Assembly: GCF_020715685.1 (NCBI RefSeq)
Contig: NZ_CP085840.1
Span: 1,984,001 to 2,048,000 of the forward strand
Source: Dermatobacter hominis
GTDB lineage: Bacteria > Actinomycetota > Acidimicrobiia > Acidimicrobiales > Microtrichaceae
Reading direction: 5' to 3'
Length of the DNA: 64,000 bases
Part shown: positions 8,010-16,438 of the stretch, piece by piece
How the letters are laid out: each line of letters starts with the position of its first letter
How positions within the stretch are numbered: position 1 is the stretch's first letter
Made by a program: the position numbers and the translations under genes
Notes under the pieces: model-generated
Told to the model about the DNA's origin: nothing
What the model saw: only the letters and a program-made list of their open reading frames with translations
The model's database searches: none

Positions 8010-9413
8010 ATGCCCTCGCAGACCGCGGTCGTCTGGTTCCGACGGGACCTGCGTCTGGCCGACAACCCCGCCTGGGCGGCCGCCACCCAGGCCGCCGATC
8101 GGGTGCTCGCCCTCTTCGTCGTCGACCCCGCGGTCATGGCGACGGCCGGCGAGCGGCGGCGCGACCTCCTCCTCGGGCACCTCGGCGCACTGGACGCCCA
8201 GCTGCGCGACCGTGGCGGCGCGCTGCTCGTCCGCCACGGCGACCCCGTCCGCACCGTCCCGGACGTCGCGTCGGCCGTCGGCGCAACCAGCGTGCACCTG
8301 AACGGCGACGTGTCGGGCCACGCGCAGCGGCGCGACCGCGCGGTCCGCGAGGCGCTGCAGCCCGACGTCGCGGTCGACGTCCGCTGGGGGTCCCACGTGC
8401 ACCGACCGGGCTCGGTCGTCGCCGGGACCGGCGCGACGCACCAGGTCTTCACGCCCTACCACCGGGCCTGGGCGGCCGAGCCGTGGGCGCCGTGGCCCGA
8501 CGAGGGCGACGCGGCCGTGGTGGATCCACGCCGCGGCGCGCGGTCGCTCGACCCGGACACGCTCCCCCGCCCCGAGCGCGACCCGTCGAGCGACGAGCGC
8601 ACCGCGCCCGGCGAGGAGGCGGCCGAGCGCCGGCTGTCGGCCTGGCTCGATCACGTCGACGGGTACCCGGACACCCACGACCTGCCGGCCGACGAGCACG
8701 GCACCTCGCAGCTGTCGTCCGACCTCCACCTCGGCACGCTCTCGCCGCGCCACGTCGCCGAGGCCGTGGGGACCGGCTCGGACGGGCGGGCCGCGTTCGT
8801 GCGGCAGCTGGCGTGGCGAGACTGGTACGCCAGCCTGTTCCTCGAGCGGCCGTCGCTCGTCGGCAGCGCGATGCGCGCCGAGCTCGACGGAGTCGCCTGG
8901 CGCGACGATCCCGACGGCGTCGCCGCCTGGCAGGAGGGCCGCACCGGCTTCCCGATCGTCGACGCCGGGATGCGCCAGCTGGCGAGCACCGGCTGGATGC
9001 ACAACCGGGTCCGGATGATCACCGCGAGCTTCCTCGTGAAGGACCTGCTCGTCGACTGGCGGATCGGCGAGGCCCACTTCCGCCGGGTGCTGGTCGACGG
9101 CGAGGTCAGCCAGAACGCGGGCAACTGGCAGTGGGTCGCGGGCACCGGGCCCGACGCCGCGCCGTACTTCCGCGTGCTCAACCCGGTGACGCAGTCGCGT
9201 CGCTTCGACCCCGACGGCGAGTACATCGCCCGGTGGGTGCCCGAGCTCGCCGACCTGCCGCCCGCCGACCGCCACGCGCCGTGGGAGCTCGGGCCGATCG
9301 AGCTGGCCGCCGGGGGCGTCGTGCTGGGCGAGGACTACCCGGACCGCATCATCGACCACGCGTCGGCGCGGGAGCGGGCCATCGCCGCCTACAGCGCGGC
9401 ACGCGCCGGCTGA
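8010..9413 (+). CDS. phr: Deoxyribodipyrimidine photo-lyase (CPD photolyase/cryptochrome family)
   Basis: A 467-residue class I photolyase, which repairs cyclobutane pyrimidine dimers with light captured by an antenna and FAD. The N-terminal alpha/beta antenna domain opens with VVWFRRDLRLADNPA. The FAD domain has the family-defining WRDWYASLF, GRTGFPIVDAGMRQL, GWMHNRVRMITASFLVKDLL and NAGNWQWVAGTG segments, including Trp residues of the electron-transfer chain. Length is normal for the family. The start is fixed by the adjacent -10 and by the canonical N-terminus. Confidence 0.93.
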   Translation: MPSQTAVVWFRRDLRLADNPAWAAATQAADRVLALFVVDPAVMATAGERRRDLLLGHLGALDAQLRDRGGALLVRHGDPVRTVPDVASAVGATSVHLNGDVSGHAQRRDRAVREALQPDVAVDVRWGSHVHRPGSVVAGTGATHQVFTPYHRAWAAEPWAPWPDEGDAAVVDPRRGARSLDPDTLPRPERDPSSDERTAPGEEAAERRLSAWLDHVDGYPDTHDLPADEHGTSQLSSDLHLGTLSPRHVAEAVGTGSDGRAAFVRQLAWRDWYASLFLERPSLVGSAMRAELDGVAWRDDPDGVAAWQEGRTGFPIVDAGMRQLASTGWMHNRVRMITASFLVKDLLVDWRIGEAHFRRVLVDGEVSQNAGNWQWVAGTGPDAAPYFRVLNPVTQSRRFDPDGEYIARWVPELADLPPADRHAPWELGPIELAAGGVVLGEDYPDRIIDHASARERAIAAYSAARAG

Positions 9414-9428
9414 GCCCCCGGCGGCTCA
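9411..9428. terminator. Inverted repeat pairing convergent stops (TGAGCC/GGCTCA)
   Basis: TGAGCC at 9411-9416 and GGCTCA at 9423-9428 form a 6-bp stem with a 6-base loop, and each arm contains the stop codon of one converging gene. There is no T-tract. Confidence 0.4.
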
Positions 9429-9926
9429 GCGCAGCGGCGCCACCCCGTCGCGCCGCGCCGCCAGGACCCGCTCGATGCGGGCCCGGTTGCTCCGCTGGAT
9501 CACCACGAACGGCAGGTGGGCGACCAGGCCGAAGGCGACCATCACCAGTCCGAGCGGCCACGGGCACCAGATCAGGAACAGCGGACCGGCGCCCGCGTTG
9601 ATCCAGTGCACGAGCTCGGCCCGGCGGGTCTCGGCCGCGAACCGCTCGAGCGCGGCGTCCGACGCGCCGCCGAGGTGGCGCTTGGACGTGCCGCCGCGGA
9701 ACACCCCGCCGGCCTCGGGCAACCGGTCCTTCCAGCGCCGGATCCGCAGGCGGCGCTCGTAGACGCGCCCGTGGTCCTCGAACCGGCGGGGCCGGGTCAG
9801 CCAGCTGTCGTGCTCCAGCCGGCCCAGCGGGATGCGGCTGACCGCCCACCCCGACGTCACGCCGATCACGGCCCACGCGGCGGACGACACGAGCACGGCG
9901 GGGCCGGGCTCGAGCGGCAGGTCCAC
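9426..9926 (-). CDS. CrtO-like glycosyl-carotenoid acyltransferase family protein
   Basis: A 166-residue protein with two or three membrane segments and the motif RRWKDRLPEAGGVFRGG..KRHL, characteristic of the glycosyl-4,4'-diaponeurosporenoate acyltransferase (CrtO) family that adds a fatty acyl chain to a sugar-carotenoid in staphyloxanthin synthesis. The hydrophobic WCPWPLGLVMVAFGLVAHLPFVVIQR segment near the C-terminus is also typical. The GTG start at 9926 lies one base after the stop of the upstream glycosyltransferase gene, so the two are cotranslated. That pairing supports a glycosyl-lipid or carotenoid decoration role. No carotenoid backbone genes are seen here, so the substrate is not established. 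Confidence 0.7.
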   Translation of the reverse strand: MDLPLEPGPAVLVSSAAWAVIGVTSGWAVSRIPLGRLEHDSWLTRPRRFEDHGRVYERRLRIRRWKDRLPEAGGVFRGGTSKRHLGGASDAALERFAAETRRAELVHWINAGAGPLFLIWCPWPLGLVMVAFGLVAHLPFVVIQRSNRARIERVLAARRDGVAPLR

Positions 9927-9927
9927 C

Positions 9928-11082
9928 TCAGTCGCCGCCCGAGGGGACGTGACCGGCGCCGCCGGGGGCCGCGCTCCCGTCCACGCCGCCGTCGACCGGG
10001 ATCGTGCGGCCGCGCCAGCGGACCTCCCGACGGACGTGGGTCGACCACAGCGAGCGCACGAACACCAGGACGAAGACGACGAGGTGCAGCGGGTACAGCG
10101 CCGCCGACAGCGGCCCGAACCGGCCGACGGCACGGAAGAGGACGGCGACCTGGGCCACCATCGCCGCGTACGCCACGGCCCCGACGGCGAGCGACCGCTC
10201 GCCCCGCAGACCGTCGACGAGCAAGAGGGCGCCGGTGCCGAGCGCGGCGATCCAGGCGACCACGGCGAGCAGCCGCAGCAGCCGCGTCGACCCGGCCCCG
10301 GTCGCGAAGTTCTTCGTCCACCCCTCGACGAGCTGACGGGGACCGCCGGGGTACATCCGGAACCGGACCGCCCGGCCGCCGACCAGCAGGCGGGACCCGA
10401 GCCCGGCGTCGCGGTAGCGGCGCCCGAGCGCCAGGTCCTCGGCGGCCTGGTCGCGGACGGCGGCGTGGCCGCCGACGGCGCGGTAGTCCTCGACCGACGT
10501 GGACATGAGCGGCCCGAAGGCCGCGGTGGCGTCGGCGCCGCCACGGGCGCCGGCCGCGCTGCCCATGATCGCGATCACGTTGAACATCGCCGAGGCCTGC
10601 TCGTACGGCCGCCCGGTCACGTGCCACGGCTGCACCGACACGAGCCCGCCGGTCGCCTGGCCGTGGGCGACGACCCGGCCGAGCGCGTCGGGCGCCAGCC
10701 GCACGTCGGCGTCGGCGAACACGAGCGTGCCGTCCTCGACGCCGAGCGCTCCGGTGTGGCAGGCCCAGCACTTCCCGGCCCACCCGGCCGGCAGCGGCGG
10801 CGCCGCAGCCACCTCCACCCCGGGCCTCGCCGCGGCGATGGCGGCCGTCGCGTCGGTGGAGTGGTCGTCGACCACCACGATCCGGTCGGGAGCCGGGCGG
10901 CTGGCGAGCAGGTCGTCGAGGACGCCGCCGATGCTCAGCGCCTCGTCACGAGCGGGGACGACGACGGTGACCGGGCCGGTCGTGGCGGACCCGGCGGGGA
11001 GCGTGCCGACCCGGCGGGGGCGGCCGAACGCCCACCACCCGAGGAGCCACCCGATCGCGCACACCGCGATGCTCCCCGTCAT
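9928..11082 (-). CDS. Family 2 glycosyltransferase, CrtQ-like, membrane-associated
   Basis: A 384-residue GT2 protein. It has an N-terminal membrane helix, then the GT-A fold with PVTVVVPARDEALSIGGVLDDL, VVVDDHSTD (nucleotide-sugar binding), FADADVRL (DXD-like) and QAAEDLALGRRYRDAG (ED acceptor motif), and three or four C-terminal membrane helices. Together with the CrtO-like gene directly downstream it resembles the CrtQ/CrtO pair that glycosylates and acylates C30 carotenoids. The ATG at 11082 is preceded by GGAGGG. The real acceptor could be another lipid. Confidence 0.78.
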   Translation of the reverse strand: MTGSIAVCAIGWLLGWWAFGRPRRVGTLPAGSATTGPVTVVVPARDEALSIGGVLDDLLASRPAPDRIVVVDDHSTDATAAIAAARPGVEVAAAPPLPAGWAGKCWACHTGALGVEDGTLVFADADVRLAPDALGRVVAHGQATGGLVSVQPWHVTGRPYEQASAMFNVIAIMGSAAGARGGADATAAFGPLMSTSVEDYRAVGGHAAVRDQAAEDLALGRRYRDAGLGSRLLVGGRAVRFRMYPGGPRQLVEGWTKNFATGAGSTRLLRLLAVVAWIAALGTGALLLVDGLRGERSLAVGAVAYAAMVAQVAVLFRAVGRFGPLSAALYPLHLVVFVLVFVRSLWSTHVRREVRWRGRTIPVDGGVDGSAAPGGAGHVPSGGD

Positions 11083-11306
11083 CGGCCCTCCGTCCGCAGG
11101 CCGTACCTCGCCGGCTCCTCCACGGCCATACCCTCCCACGGTCGCGGCGACCAGCGGAGCGCACCGCTGGCGGCGGGACCGCACGGACTGTCGAGGGGGC
11201 GGACGGTCGAGGGGGCGGACGGTCGACGGGCGACCGCCGACGGGGGACGGTCGACGGGGCGTCGTGGCGGGCGCAGGCCGCAGGCGCAGGACGGCGGCCC
11301 GGCCCC
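11083..11306. repeat. Intergenic region with a short 16-bp direct repeat
   Basis: No gene is visible between the glycosyltransferase and VOC genes. Two identical 16-bp units (11190-11205 and 11206-11221) are followed by degenerate GGACGGTCGACGGG copies to about 11260. The left part presumably holds the glycosyltransferase promoter. Confidence 0.6.
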
Positions 11307-11312
11307 TAGGGT
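11307..11312 (+). promoter_or_regulatory. Leaderless-type -10 (TAGGGT) for the VOC gene
   Basis: TAGGGT ends 8 bases before the ATG at 11321. No ribosome binding site is present. Confidence 0.55.
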
Positions 11313-11320
11313 GCGCGCCC

Positions 11321-11962
11321 ATGGCCGATCGACCCCACCAGCTGACCCACGTCGTCCTCGGCGACCCGCCCGACGCCTGGCGCGCCGCGGGGTTCGACGT
11401 CGACCACCGCGGGCGCTTCCGGTTGGGCCGGACCGAGGTGCTCTGCCTCGACCTGGGCGAGCGGGGCTTCGTGGGCTGGGCGCTCGACGGCGTCGACCGC
11501 GCCCTCGACGGGCTCGCCACCGCCGACAGCCACCGGGACGCGGCCGGGGGCGGTGCGCCGTCGCAGCACCCGAACGGCATCACCTCCATCGACCACGTGG
11601 TCGTGCGCACGGGCCACAGCGACCGGACGATCGCCGCGTTCGAGGCCGCCGGCCTCGAGGTGCGGGGCGGCCGCAGCACGACCTCCTACGGCGCGCCGAT
11701 GCGCCAGACCTTCTTCTGGGCCGGCGACGTCATCCTCGAGCTGGTCGGGCCCGACGAGGGCGGGCCGACGACCGACGAGCCGACGTCGATCTTCGGGCTC
11801 GCGCTCGTCGCCGACGACCTCGACGCCACCGGCCGGGCCCTGGGGGACCTGCTCGGCACGCCGAAGGACGCGGTCCAGCCGGGCCGGCGCATCGCCGGGC
11901 TCCGCAACGAGGAGGTCGGCATCGGCCTCCCGGTCGCGGTGATGTCGCCCCACCCGCGCTGA
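11321..11962 (+). CDS. VOC superfamily (glyoxalase/dioxygenase-like) protein
   Basis: A 213-residue protein of the vicinal oxygen chelate fold. Two beta-alpha-beta-beta-beta modules are visible: a degenerate N-terminal one, and a clearer second one from about residue 85 with SIDHVVVRTG, RQTFFWAGDVILELVGP and FGLALVADDLDATGRALG. His and Glu residues at the usual metal positions (IDHVVV, ILELVG) are present. The substrate cannot be inferred. The gene stands alone with its own promoter, between the CrtQ-like gene and an acyl-CoA dehydrogenase. Confidence 0.72.
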   Translation: MADRPHQLTHVVLGDPPDAWRAAGFDVDHRGRFRLGRTEVLCLDLGERGFVGWALDGVDRALDGLATADSHRDAAGGGAPSQHPNGITSIDHVVVRTGHSDRTIAAFEAAGLEVRGGRSTTSYGAPMRQTFFWAGDVILELVGPDEGGPTTDEPTSIFGLALVADDLDATGRALGDLLGTPKDAVQPGRRIAGLRNEEVGIGLPVAVMSPHPR

Positions 11963-12011
11963 GCGCCGCTCACCCGCTCCCGCCGAGCGTCCGAGCGGCT
12001 GGAGCCGCGCG

Positions 12012-12029
12012 GTTACCGCTCGGTAACAT
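12012..12029 (+). promoter_or_regulatory. Promoter and TetR-like operator of the acyl-CoA dehydrogenase gene
   Basis: A 16-bp perfect palindrome, GTTACCGCTCGGTAAC (12012-12027), overlaps a -10 hexamer TAACAT (12024-12029) that ends 6 bases before the ATG. A repressor bound here would block the promoter. The shape suits TetR-family fatty-acid regulators, which is inference; no regulator gene is adjacent. Confidence 0.6.
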
Positions 12030-12035
12030 GTCCGG

Positions 12036-13835
12036 ATGGCCGACTACCGAGCTCCCGTCAAGGACGCGCTGTTCACCCTCCGCCACATCGGCATGCTGGA
12101 GGAGCTGTCCAAGACCGACCGCTACGCCCACGCCGATCCCGAGACGGTCGCCGCCGTGCTCGAGGAGCAGGGCCGGTTCATGCAGGAGGTGTTCGCCCCG
12201 TCGAACGCCGTCGGCGACCGGACGGGCCTGAAGTGGTCGCCCGAGGGCGTCGAGGTCCCCCAGGAGTTCAAGGCCGCCTACGCCAAGTTCGTCGAGGCCG
12301 GCTGGCAGGGCCTGAACGCCGAGGTCGAGTACGGCGGGGCCGGGTTCCCCGAGTCGGTGTTCGCCTGCGCCGCCGAGTTCGAGACCGCGGCGAACGGCGC
12401 GCTCACGATGGCCCCCGGCCTCACCACCGGCGCCATCGAGTGCCTCCAGGCGTGGGGCACCGAGGAGCAGAAAGAGGTGTACCTCCGGAAGCTCATCACC
12501 GGTGAGTGGACCGGCACGATGAACCTGACCGAGCCGCAGGCCGGTTCCGACGTCGGCCTCTGCACCACCAAGGCGGTGCCGCAGGGCGACGGCACCTACA
12601 AGGTCACCGGCACGAAGATCTTCATCTCGTTCGGCGAGCACGACATGGCCGACAACATCATCCACCTGGTGCTGGCCCGGCTGCCCGAGGCGCCCGCGGG
12701 CACCAAGGGCATCTCGCTGTTCATCGTCCCGAAGTTCCTCGTGGACGACGACGGCACCATCGGCGAGCGCAACGACGTCCGCTGCGTCTCGATCGAGCAC
12801 AAGATGGGCATCCACGCGTCGCCCACCTGCGTCATGAGCTACGGCGACGACGGCGGTGCGATCGGCTACCTGGTCGGCGAGGAGAACCAGGGCATGCGGG
12901 CGATGTTCACGATGATGAACTCGGCCCGCATCGCGGTCGGCATCCAGGGCGTGGCGCTCGGCGACGCCGCCTACCAGAAGGCGCTCGCCTACTCGCAGGA
13001 GCGGCGCCAGGGCCGCGAGATCGGCGGCGACTCCAAGGAACCGGCGTTCATCATCGCCCACCCCGACGTGAAGCGGATGCTGCTCTACATGCGCAGCCAC
13101 ATCGAGGCCATGCGCGCCCTCGTCGTCTACAACGCGGCCGCGATCGACCTGTCCCGGGCCCTCGAGGGCGAGGACGCCGAGCGCTGGCGCGAGATCGCCG
13201 AGCTGCTCACGCCGGTCACCAAGGCGTGGTGCACCGACGTCGGCGTCGACGTCACCTCGACCGCGCTGCAGGTCTTCGGCGGCATGGGCTACGTGGAGGA
13301 GTCGGGTGTCGCCCAGCACTTCCGCGACATGCGGATCGCCCCGATCTACGAGGGCACCAACGGCATCCAGGCCATGGACCTCGTCGGCCGCAAGCTCGGC
13401 ATGCGCATGGGCGGCGTCGTCGGCGACTTCCTGCAGGGCATCCGGGACCTCGACGACGACCTGGCCGCCGCCGGTGACGAGTTCGCGGTCATCCGCACCA
13501 ACCTCGCCGCCGCCGTCGCCGCGCTGTCCGAGGCGACCGACTGGGTCATCGCCAACGGCCTCACCGACCCGCGCGAGGCCCTCGCCGGCGCCACGCCCTA
13601 CCTCGAGCTGTTCGGCATCGTGACCGGCGGCTGGCTCTCGGCCCGCCTGGCGCTGGCCGCCAAGGGCGAGCTCGACGTCGGCGCCTCCGACGAGTCGTAC
13701 CTCCGGGCCAAGATCGCCGGGGCCCGCTTCTTCGCCCTGCACCACCTGCCGCAGGCCGCGGGCCTGCTCGGCGCCGTCACCGCCGGCGCCGGCGTGCTGG
13801 ACGAGGTCGACGGCGAGAGCCTCGCCAGCGTCTGA
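12036..13835 (+). CDS. Long-form acyl-CoA dehydrogenase (about 600 residues, FadE5/DmdC-like)
   Basis: A 599-residue flavoprotein of the long acyl-CoA dehydrogenase subgroup with an extra C-terminal domain, similar in size to FadE5 and DmdC. It shows MNLTEPQAGSDVG, KVTGTKIFISFGEHD, IEHKMGIHASPTC, LVGEENQGMRAMFTMMN and IYEGTNGIQAMDLVGRKL; the Glu in YEGTNG is the expected catalytic base. The enzyme introduces the alpha-beta double bond in acyl-CoAs and passes electrons to ETF. The promoter overlaps a palindromic operator, so expression is probably substrate-controlled. The nearby enoyl-CoA hydratases could take the product. Confidence 0.9.
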   Translation: MADYRAPVKDALFTLRHIGMLEELSKTDRYAHADPETVAAVLEEQGRFMQEVFAPSNAVGDRTGLKWSPEGVEVPQEFKAAYAKFVEAGWQGLNAEVEYGGAGFPESVFACAAEFETAANGALTMAPGLTTGAIECLQAWGTEEQKEVYLRKLITGEWTGTMNLTEPQAGSDVGLCTTKAVPQGDGTYKVTGTKIFISFGEHDMADNIIHLVLARLPEAPAGTKGISLFIVPKFLVDDDGTIGERNDVRCVSIEHKMGIHASPTCVMSYGDDGGAIGYLVGEENQGMRAMFTMMNSARIAVGIQGVALGDAAYQKALAYSQERRQGREIGGDSKEPAFIIAHPDVKRMLLYMRSHIEAMRALVVYNAAAIDLSRALEGEDAERWREIAELLTPVTKAWCTDVGVDVTSTALQVFGGMGYVEESGVAQHFRDMRIAPIYEGTNGIQAMDLVGRKLGMRMGGVVGDFLQGIRDLDDDLAAAGDEFAVIRTNLAAAVAALSEATDWVIANGLTDPREALAGATPYLELFGIVTGGWLSARLALAAKGELDVGASDESYLRAKIAGARFFALHHLPQAAGLLGAVTAGAGVLDEVDGESLASV

Positions 13836-13893
13836 CGTGACCGCCGTGCGACCGACCGGGCCGACCGCGCCGTCGGTCCGGTCGAACCGCCGG

Positions 13894-13899
13894 TAGCCT
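13894..13899 (+). promoter_or_regulatory. Leaderless-type -10 (TAGCCT)
   Basis: TAGCCT ends 9 bases before the ATG at 13909. Confidence 0.5.
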
Positions 13900-13908
13900 G
13901 CGCCGCCG

Positions 13909-14514
13909 ATGCTCGACCACGTCTTCACCGACGCCATCGGCGCCCTGCGCGACGCGCTGGAGAAGGCCCTCCTCGAGCGCCAGGCGTTCGAGGAGCGGTT
14001 CCAGTCCGACGTGCTGCTCGGCGATCTCACGTGGGAGACCTCGTACGGGCTCCCCGGCGAGGGCCTGCCGCCGCGGGTGCGGGCCGACCTCACGCTGGAG
14101 TGGCCGACGTGGTCGCAGGCCGCGTACCGGTCCTGGTACATCGAGGAGGAGCTCCCCGAGCTGCCGCGGATCGACATCGAGGTGGTGCTGCGGATCCAGC
14201 GCCTGGTGAGCGCGCCCGACCCGCGTCGCGTCCTCGACGCGCTGCCGCCCGAGAGCCCGGCGATCGGCGGCGAGCGGCTGCACCGCTCGGGCCCGACGGT
14301 CGAGGCCGTGTCGAACGACGACCTGACCGAGACCGAGCACGCGATCGAGATCAGCTACGAGGGCAGCTACGAGCTCGACGAGGCCACGCTCGCCGACGGC
14401 TCGACCCTCGACGACCACTTCAGCGCCATGGGCGGGTGGATCAGCTCGACGCTGGTGCGGCTGGGGGACCTGAACTTCGAGTTCCTCCCGCCGCTCGAGA
14501 AGGACGACGACTGA
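13909..14514 (+). CDS. Conserved hypothetical acidic protein
   Basis: I do not recognise this 201-residue protein. It is soluble and acidic, begins with a helical FTDAIGALRDALEKALLERQ segment, and has an aromatic central stretch with WPTWSQAAYRSWYIEEELPELP. It lacks membrane segments, a signal peptide or Cys clusters. It ends EKDDD directly before the left copy of the 39-bp inverted repeat. The -10 and codon use support a real gene. Confidence 0.6.
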   Translation: MLDHVFTDAIGALRDALEKALLERQAFEERFQSDVLLGDLTWETSYGLPGEGLPPRVRADLTLEWPTWSQAAYRSWYIEEELPELPRIDIEVVLRIQRLVSAPDPRRVLDALPPESPAIGGERLHRSGPTVEAVSNDDLTETEHAIEISYEGSYELDEATLADGSTLDDHFSAMGGWISSTLVRLGDLNFEFLPPLEKDDD

Positions 14515-14519
14515 CCACC

Positions 14520-14558
14520 GATCCGGGATATAGGGGTGCACAGCGACATCCCTTGTCG
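14520..14558 (+). repeat. 39-bp inverted repeat, left copy
   Basis: This 39-bp sequence recurs in inverted orientation at 16424-16462 with a single mismatch. It contains ATATAGGGGTGCACAGCG and ends in the dyad CGACA...TGTCG. Here the surrounding bases extend the fold: GGTGCAC (14535-14541) can also pair with GTGCACC (14565-14571). It lies between the hypothetical gene and the enoyl-CoA hydratase. Confidence 0.95.
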
Positions 14559-14590
14559 GGATCCGTGCACCAGAAATCCGAGGGGGGACC

Positions 14591-15364
14591 ATGTCCGACG
14601 TACTGAGGGTCGAGCTGACCGACGGGTACGCGGTGGTGACGCTCGATCGTCCCGCCGCCCGCAACGCACTGAATGCCGACTTGCGCAGCACCCTGTACGA
14701 GGCGATGCGCGGCCTCGACGCCGATGCGGACGTCCATGCGGTCGTTCTGACCGGCGCGGATCCGGCGTTCTGCGCCGGGCTCGACCTGAAGGAGCTCGCC
14801 GAGGCGCCCGACACGCTGGCCGGTGGCTTCGGCGACTCGGCCGACCTGCGCCGGCCGTTCCCGACGATGTCGACGCCGGTGATCGGCGCGATCAACGGCG
14901 TGGCCATCACCGGCGGCTTCGAGCTGGCGCTGGCGTGCGACTTCCTCGTTGCCTCGGAGCACGCCCGCTTCGCCGACACCCACGCCCGCGTCGGGATCAT
15001 GCCCGGGTGGGGCCTGACCGTCCTGCTGCCCCAGGCCGTGGGGGTGCGGCGGGCCCGGGAGCTGTCGGCGACCGGCAACTTCCTCGACGCCGCCACCGCC
15101 TACGACTGGGGCCTCGTGAACCACGTCGTGCCGCACGCGGAGCTGCTGCCGACGGCGCGCCGCCTGGCGGTCGACATCGTCGGCAACGACCCCGACGGCG
15201 TGCGCCAGATCCTCGCCACCTACGCGGAGGGGTCCCTGCTCAGCGCCGGTGAGGCGCTCGACCTCGAGCAGCGCACGAGCCGCGCCTGGATGGCCGAGCG
15301 GGGCGGCGCCGATCTGGAGGCCCGGCGTCGGGCCGTGACCGAACGCGGTCGCACGCAGCTCTGA
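14591..15364 (+). CDS. Enoyl-CoA hydratase/isomerase family protein
   Basis: A 257-residue crotonase-fold protein. The oxyanion-hole segments are visible: RPAARNALN, then GADPAFCAGLDLKELAE, and NGVAITGGFELALACDFLVASEHARFADTHARVGIMPGWG. The usual second catalytic Glu in the FADTHA(R)VG region is not obvious, so hydratase against isomerase or other crotonase chemistry cannot be decided. A strong ribosome binding site (GAGGGGGG) precedes the ATG. It sits inside the 39-bp inverted repeat pair, converging on the RDD gene. Confidence 0.85.
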   Translation: MSDVLRVELTDGYAVVTLDRPAARNALNADLRSTLYEAMRGLDADADVHAVVLTGADPAFCAGLDLKELAEAPDTLAGGFGDSADLRRPFPTMSTPVIGAINGVAITGGFELALACDFLVASEHARFADTHARVGIMPGWGLTVLLPQAVGVRRARELSATGNFLDAATAYDWGLVNHVVPHAELLPTARRLAVDIVGNDPDGVRQILATYAEGSLLSAGEALDLEQRTSRAWMAERGGADLEARRRAVTERGRTQL

Positions 15365-15377
15365 CGCAGACCGTCAG
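15361..15377. terminator. Inverted repeat pairing convergent stops
   Basis: CTGAC (15361-15365) and GTCAG (15373-15377) enclose the stops of the enoyl-CoA hydratase and RDD genes. The stem is only 5 bp, with no T-run. Confidence 0.3.
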
Positions 15378-16429
15378 CCCGACACCCGGTCGTCCGGCTC
15401 CGGCTCGTCGTCCAGGCCAGGCTCGTCGTCGAGATCCGGCTCGTCGTCGTCGGGCGGGCCGGTGACGGTCGGGACGGTCAGCCCGGCGGCGGCGCCGATC
15501 GCAGGGCCGCTCCGCCGGAGCGCTCCCAGCCGGTCGCGCCGGGGCGCCGTCGTCACGACCCAGGTCCCGCCGACGCGGTCGTGCCACCCCTGGTGGTCGT
15601 CGTCCTGCGCGATCGAGAACAGGATCGCGACCGGCCACCCGACCGCGACCGCGACGTCGACCGCCCCGACCACCACGCCGACGGCGCCGGTCGAGCCCCC
15701 GTCGCCGAGGTACAGCGCCCACTCGACGGCGTAGAGCACCGCCATCGGGCCATAGACGACCAGGACCCGCCGGGTCGCGCGCCGCAGCCCCGGCGGGAGG
15801 CCGTCCGCGCCCACCACCTGGAGGCGGCACACCAGCTGCCCGAGGTCCTTGCCCCAGATCCCCGTCAGCACGATGCAGAGCACCAGGTACAGGACGAAGG
15901 TGACCGTCCGGCCGACGGCGACGGCATCGGACAGCAGCGGCGTGACCGCGACCGAAGCCAGGCAGCCCAGGCCGAACCAGTTGACGACCTGCGCCCACGC
16001 CCGGCGACCGGTCCCGGCGAGCACCCGGACCGACGTCGAGGCGCCCGAGCCCAGGGCGATCGCACCGGCGTCGGGCTGGTCGCGGAGCAGCGCAGGATCG
16101 TCGTCCAGCCATGCGCCGTCGATGGATGCCGGCGGTCCGTCCCCCGGCCCGCTGCCCGTCCCGCCCTCCGCGCCCGGGTCGTCCTCGCGGCTCGCGGCGT
16201 CGATCAGGTCCTCGGCCTCACCGGCACGGGCGGCGGGCACCGTCCGGATGCCCACGCCGACGAAGAACGGGATGTCGGCCGACGTCAGCAGCAGGTCGAG
16301 GTGGTGGAGCTGCGGCGGCTGGAGGTCGCCGACGTAGAGGTCGACGGTCCCGTGGTCGGGCTCGGGCCGGTGCAGCGGCGGCTCCGGCCCGCTCGCTCGG
16401 CCCCAGTTCTCTGGTCGGAAAAACGACAA
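15374..16429 (-). CDS. RDD-family membrane protein with DUF2007-like N-terminus
   Basis: Up to 351 residues. The N-terminal ~75 resemble a DUF2007-type signal-transducer module (LHHLDLLLTSADIPFFVGVG). An acidic linker follows, then an RDD-like region with four hydrophobic helices and the WGKDLGQLVCRLQVVG and HQGWHDRVGGTWVV motifs. The tail has imperfect DDEP(D/G)LDDEP repeats. Start choice is awkward: the only candidate upstream of the N-terminal module is TTG at 16429, which lies inside the right inverted-repeat copy and on the 3' arm of the terminator hairpin of the upstream gene. Translation may be reinitiated from that gene, or the true start may be a rare codon. Confidence 0.72.
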   Translation of the reverse strand: MSFFRPENWGRASGPEPPLHRPEPDHGTVDLYVGDLQPPQLHHLDLLLTSADIPFFVGVGIRTVPAARAGEAEDLIDAASREDDPGAEGGTGSGPGDGPPASIDGAWLDDDPALLRDQPDAGAIALGSGASTSVRVLAGTGRRAWAQVVNWFGLGCLASVAVTPLLSDAVAVGRTVTFVLYLVLCIVLTGIWGKDLGQLVCRLQVVGADGLPPGLRRATRRVLVVYGPMAVLYAVEWALYLGDGGSTGAVGVVVGAVDVAVAVGWPVAILFSIAQDDDHQGWHDRVGGTWVVTTAPRRDRLGALRRSGPAIGAAAGLTVPTVTGPPDDDEPDLDDEPGLDDEPEPDDRVSG

Positions 16430-16438
16430 GGGTTGTCG
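16420..16438 (-). terminator. Rho-independent-type terminator after the frameshifted enoyl-CoA hydratase
   Basis: Read on the minus strand, CGACAA-CCC-TTGTCG is followed immediately by TTTTT. It is the clearest T-tailed hairpin I see in the window. The stem is part of the 39-bp repeat, the T-run lies just outside it, and the left repeat copy lacks the T-run. Confidence 0.6.
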
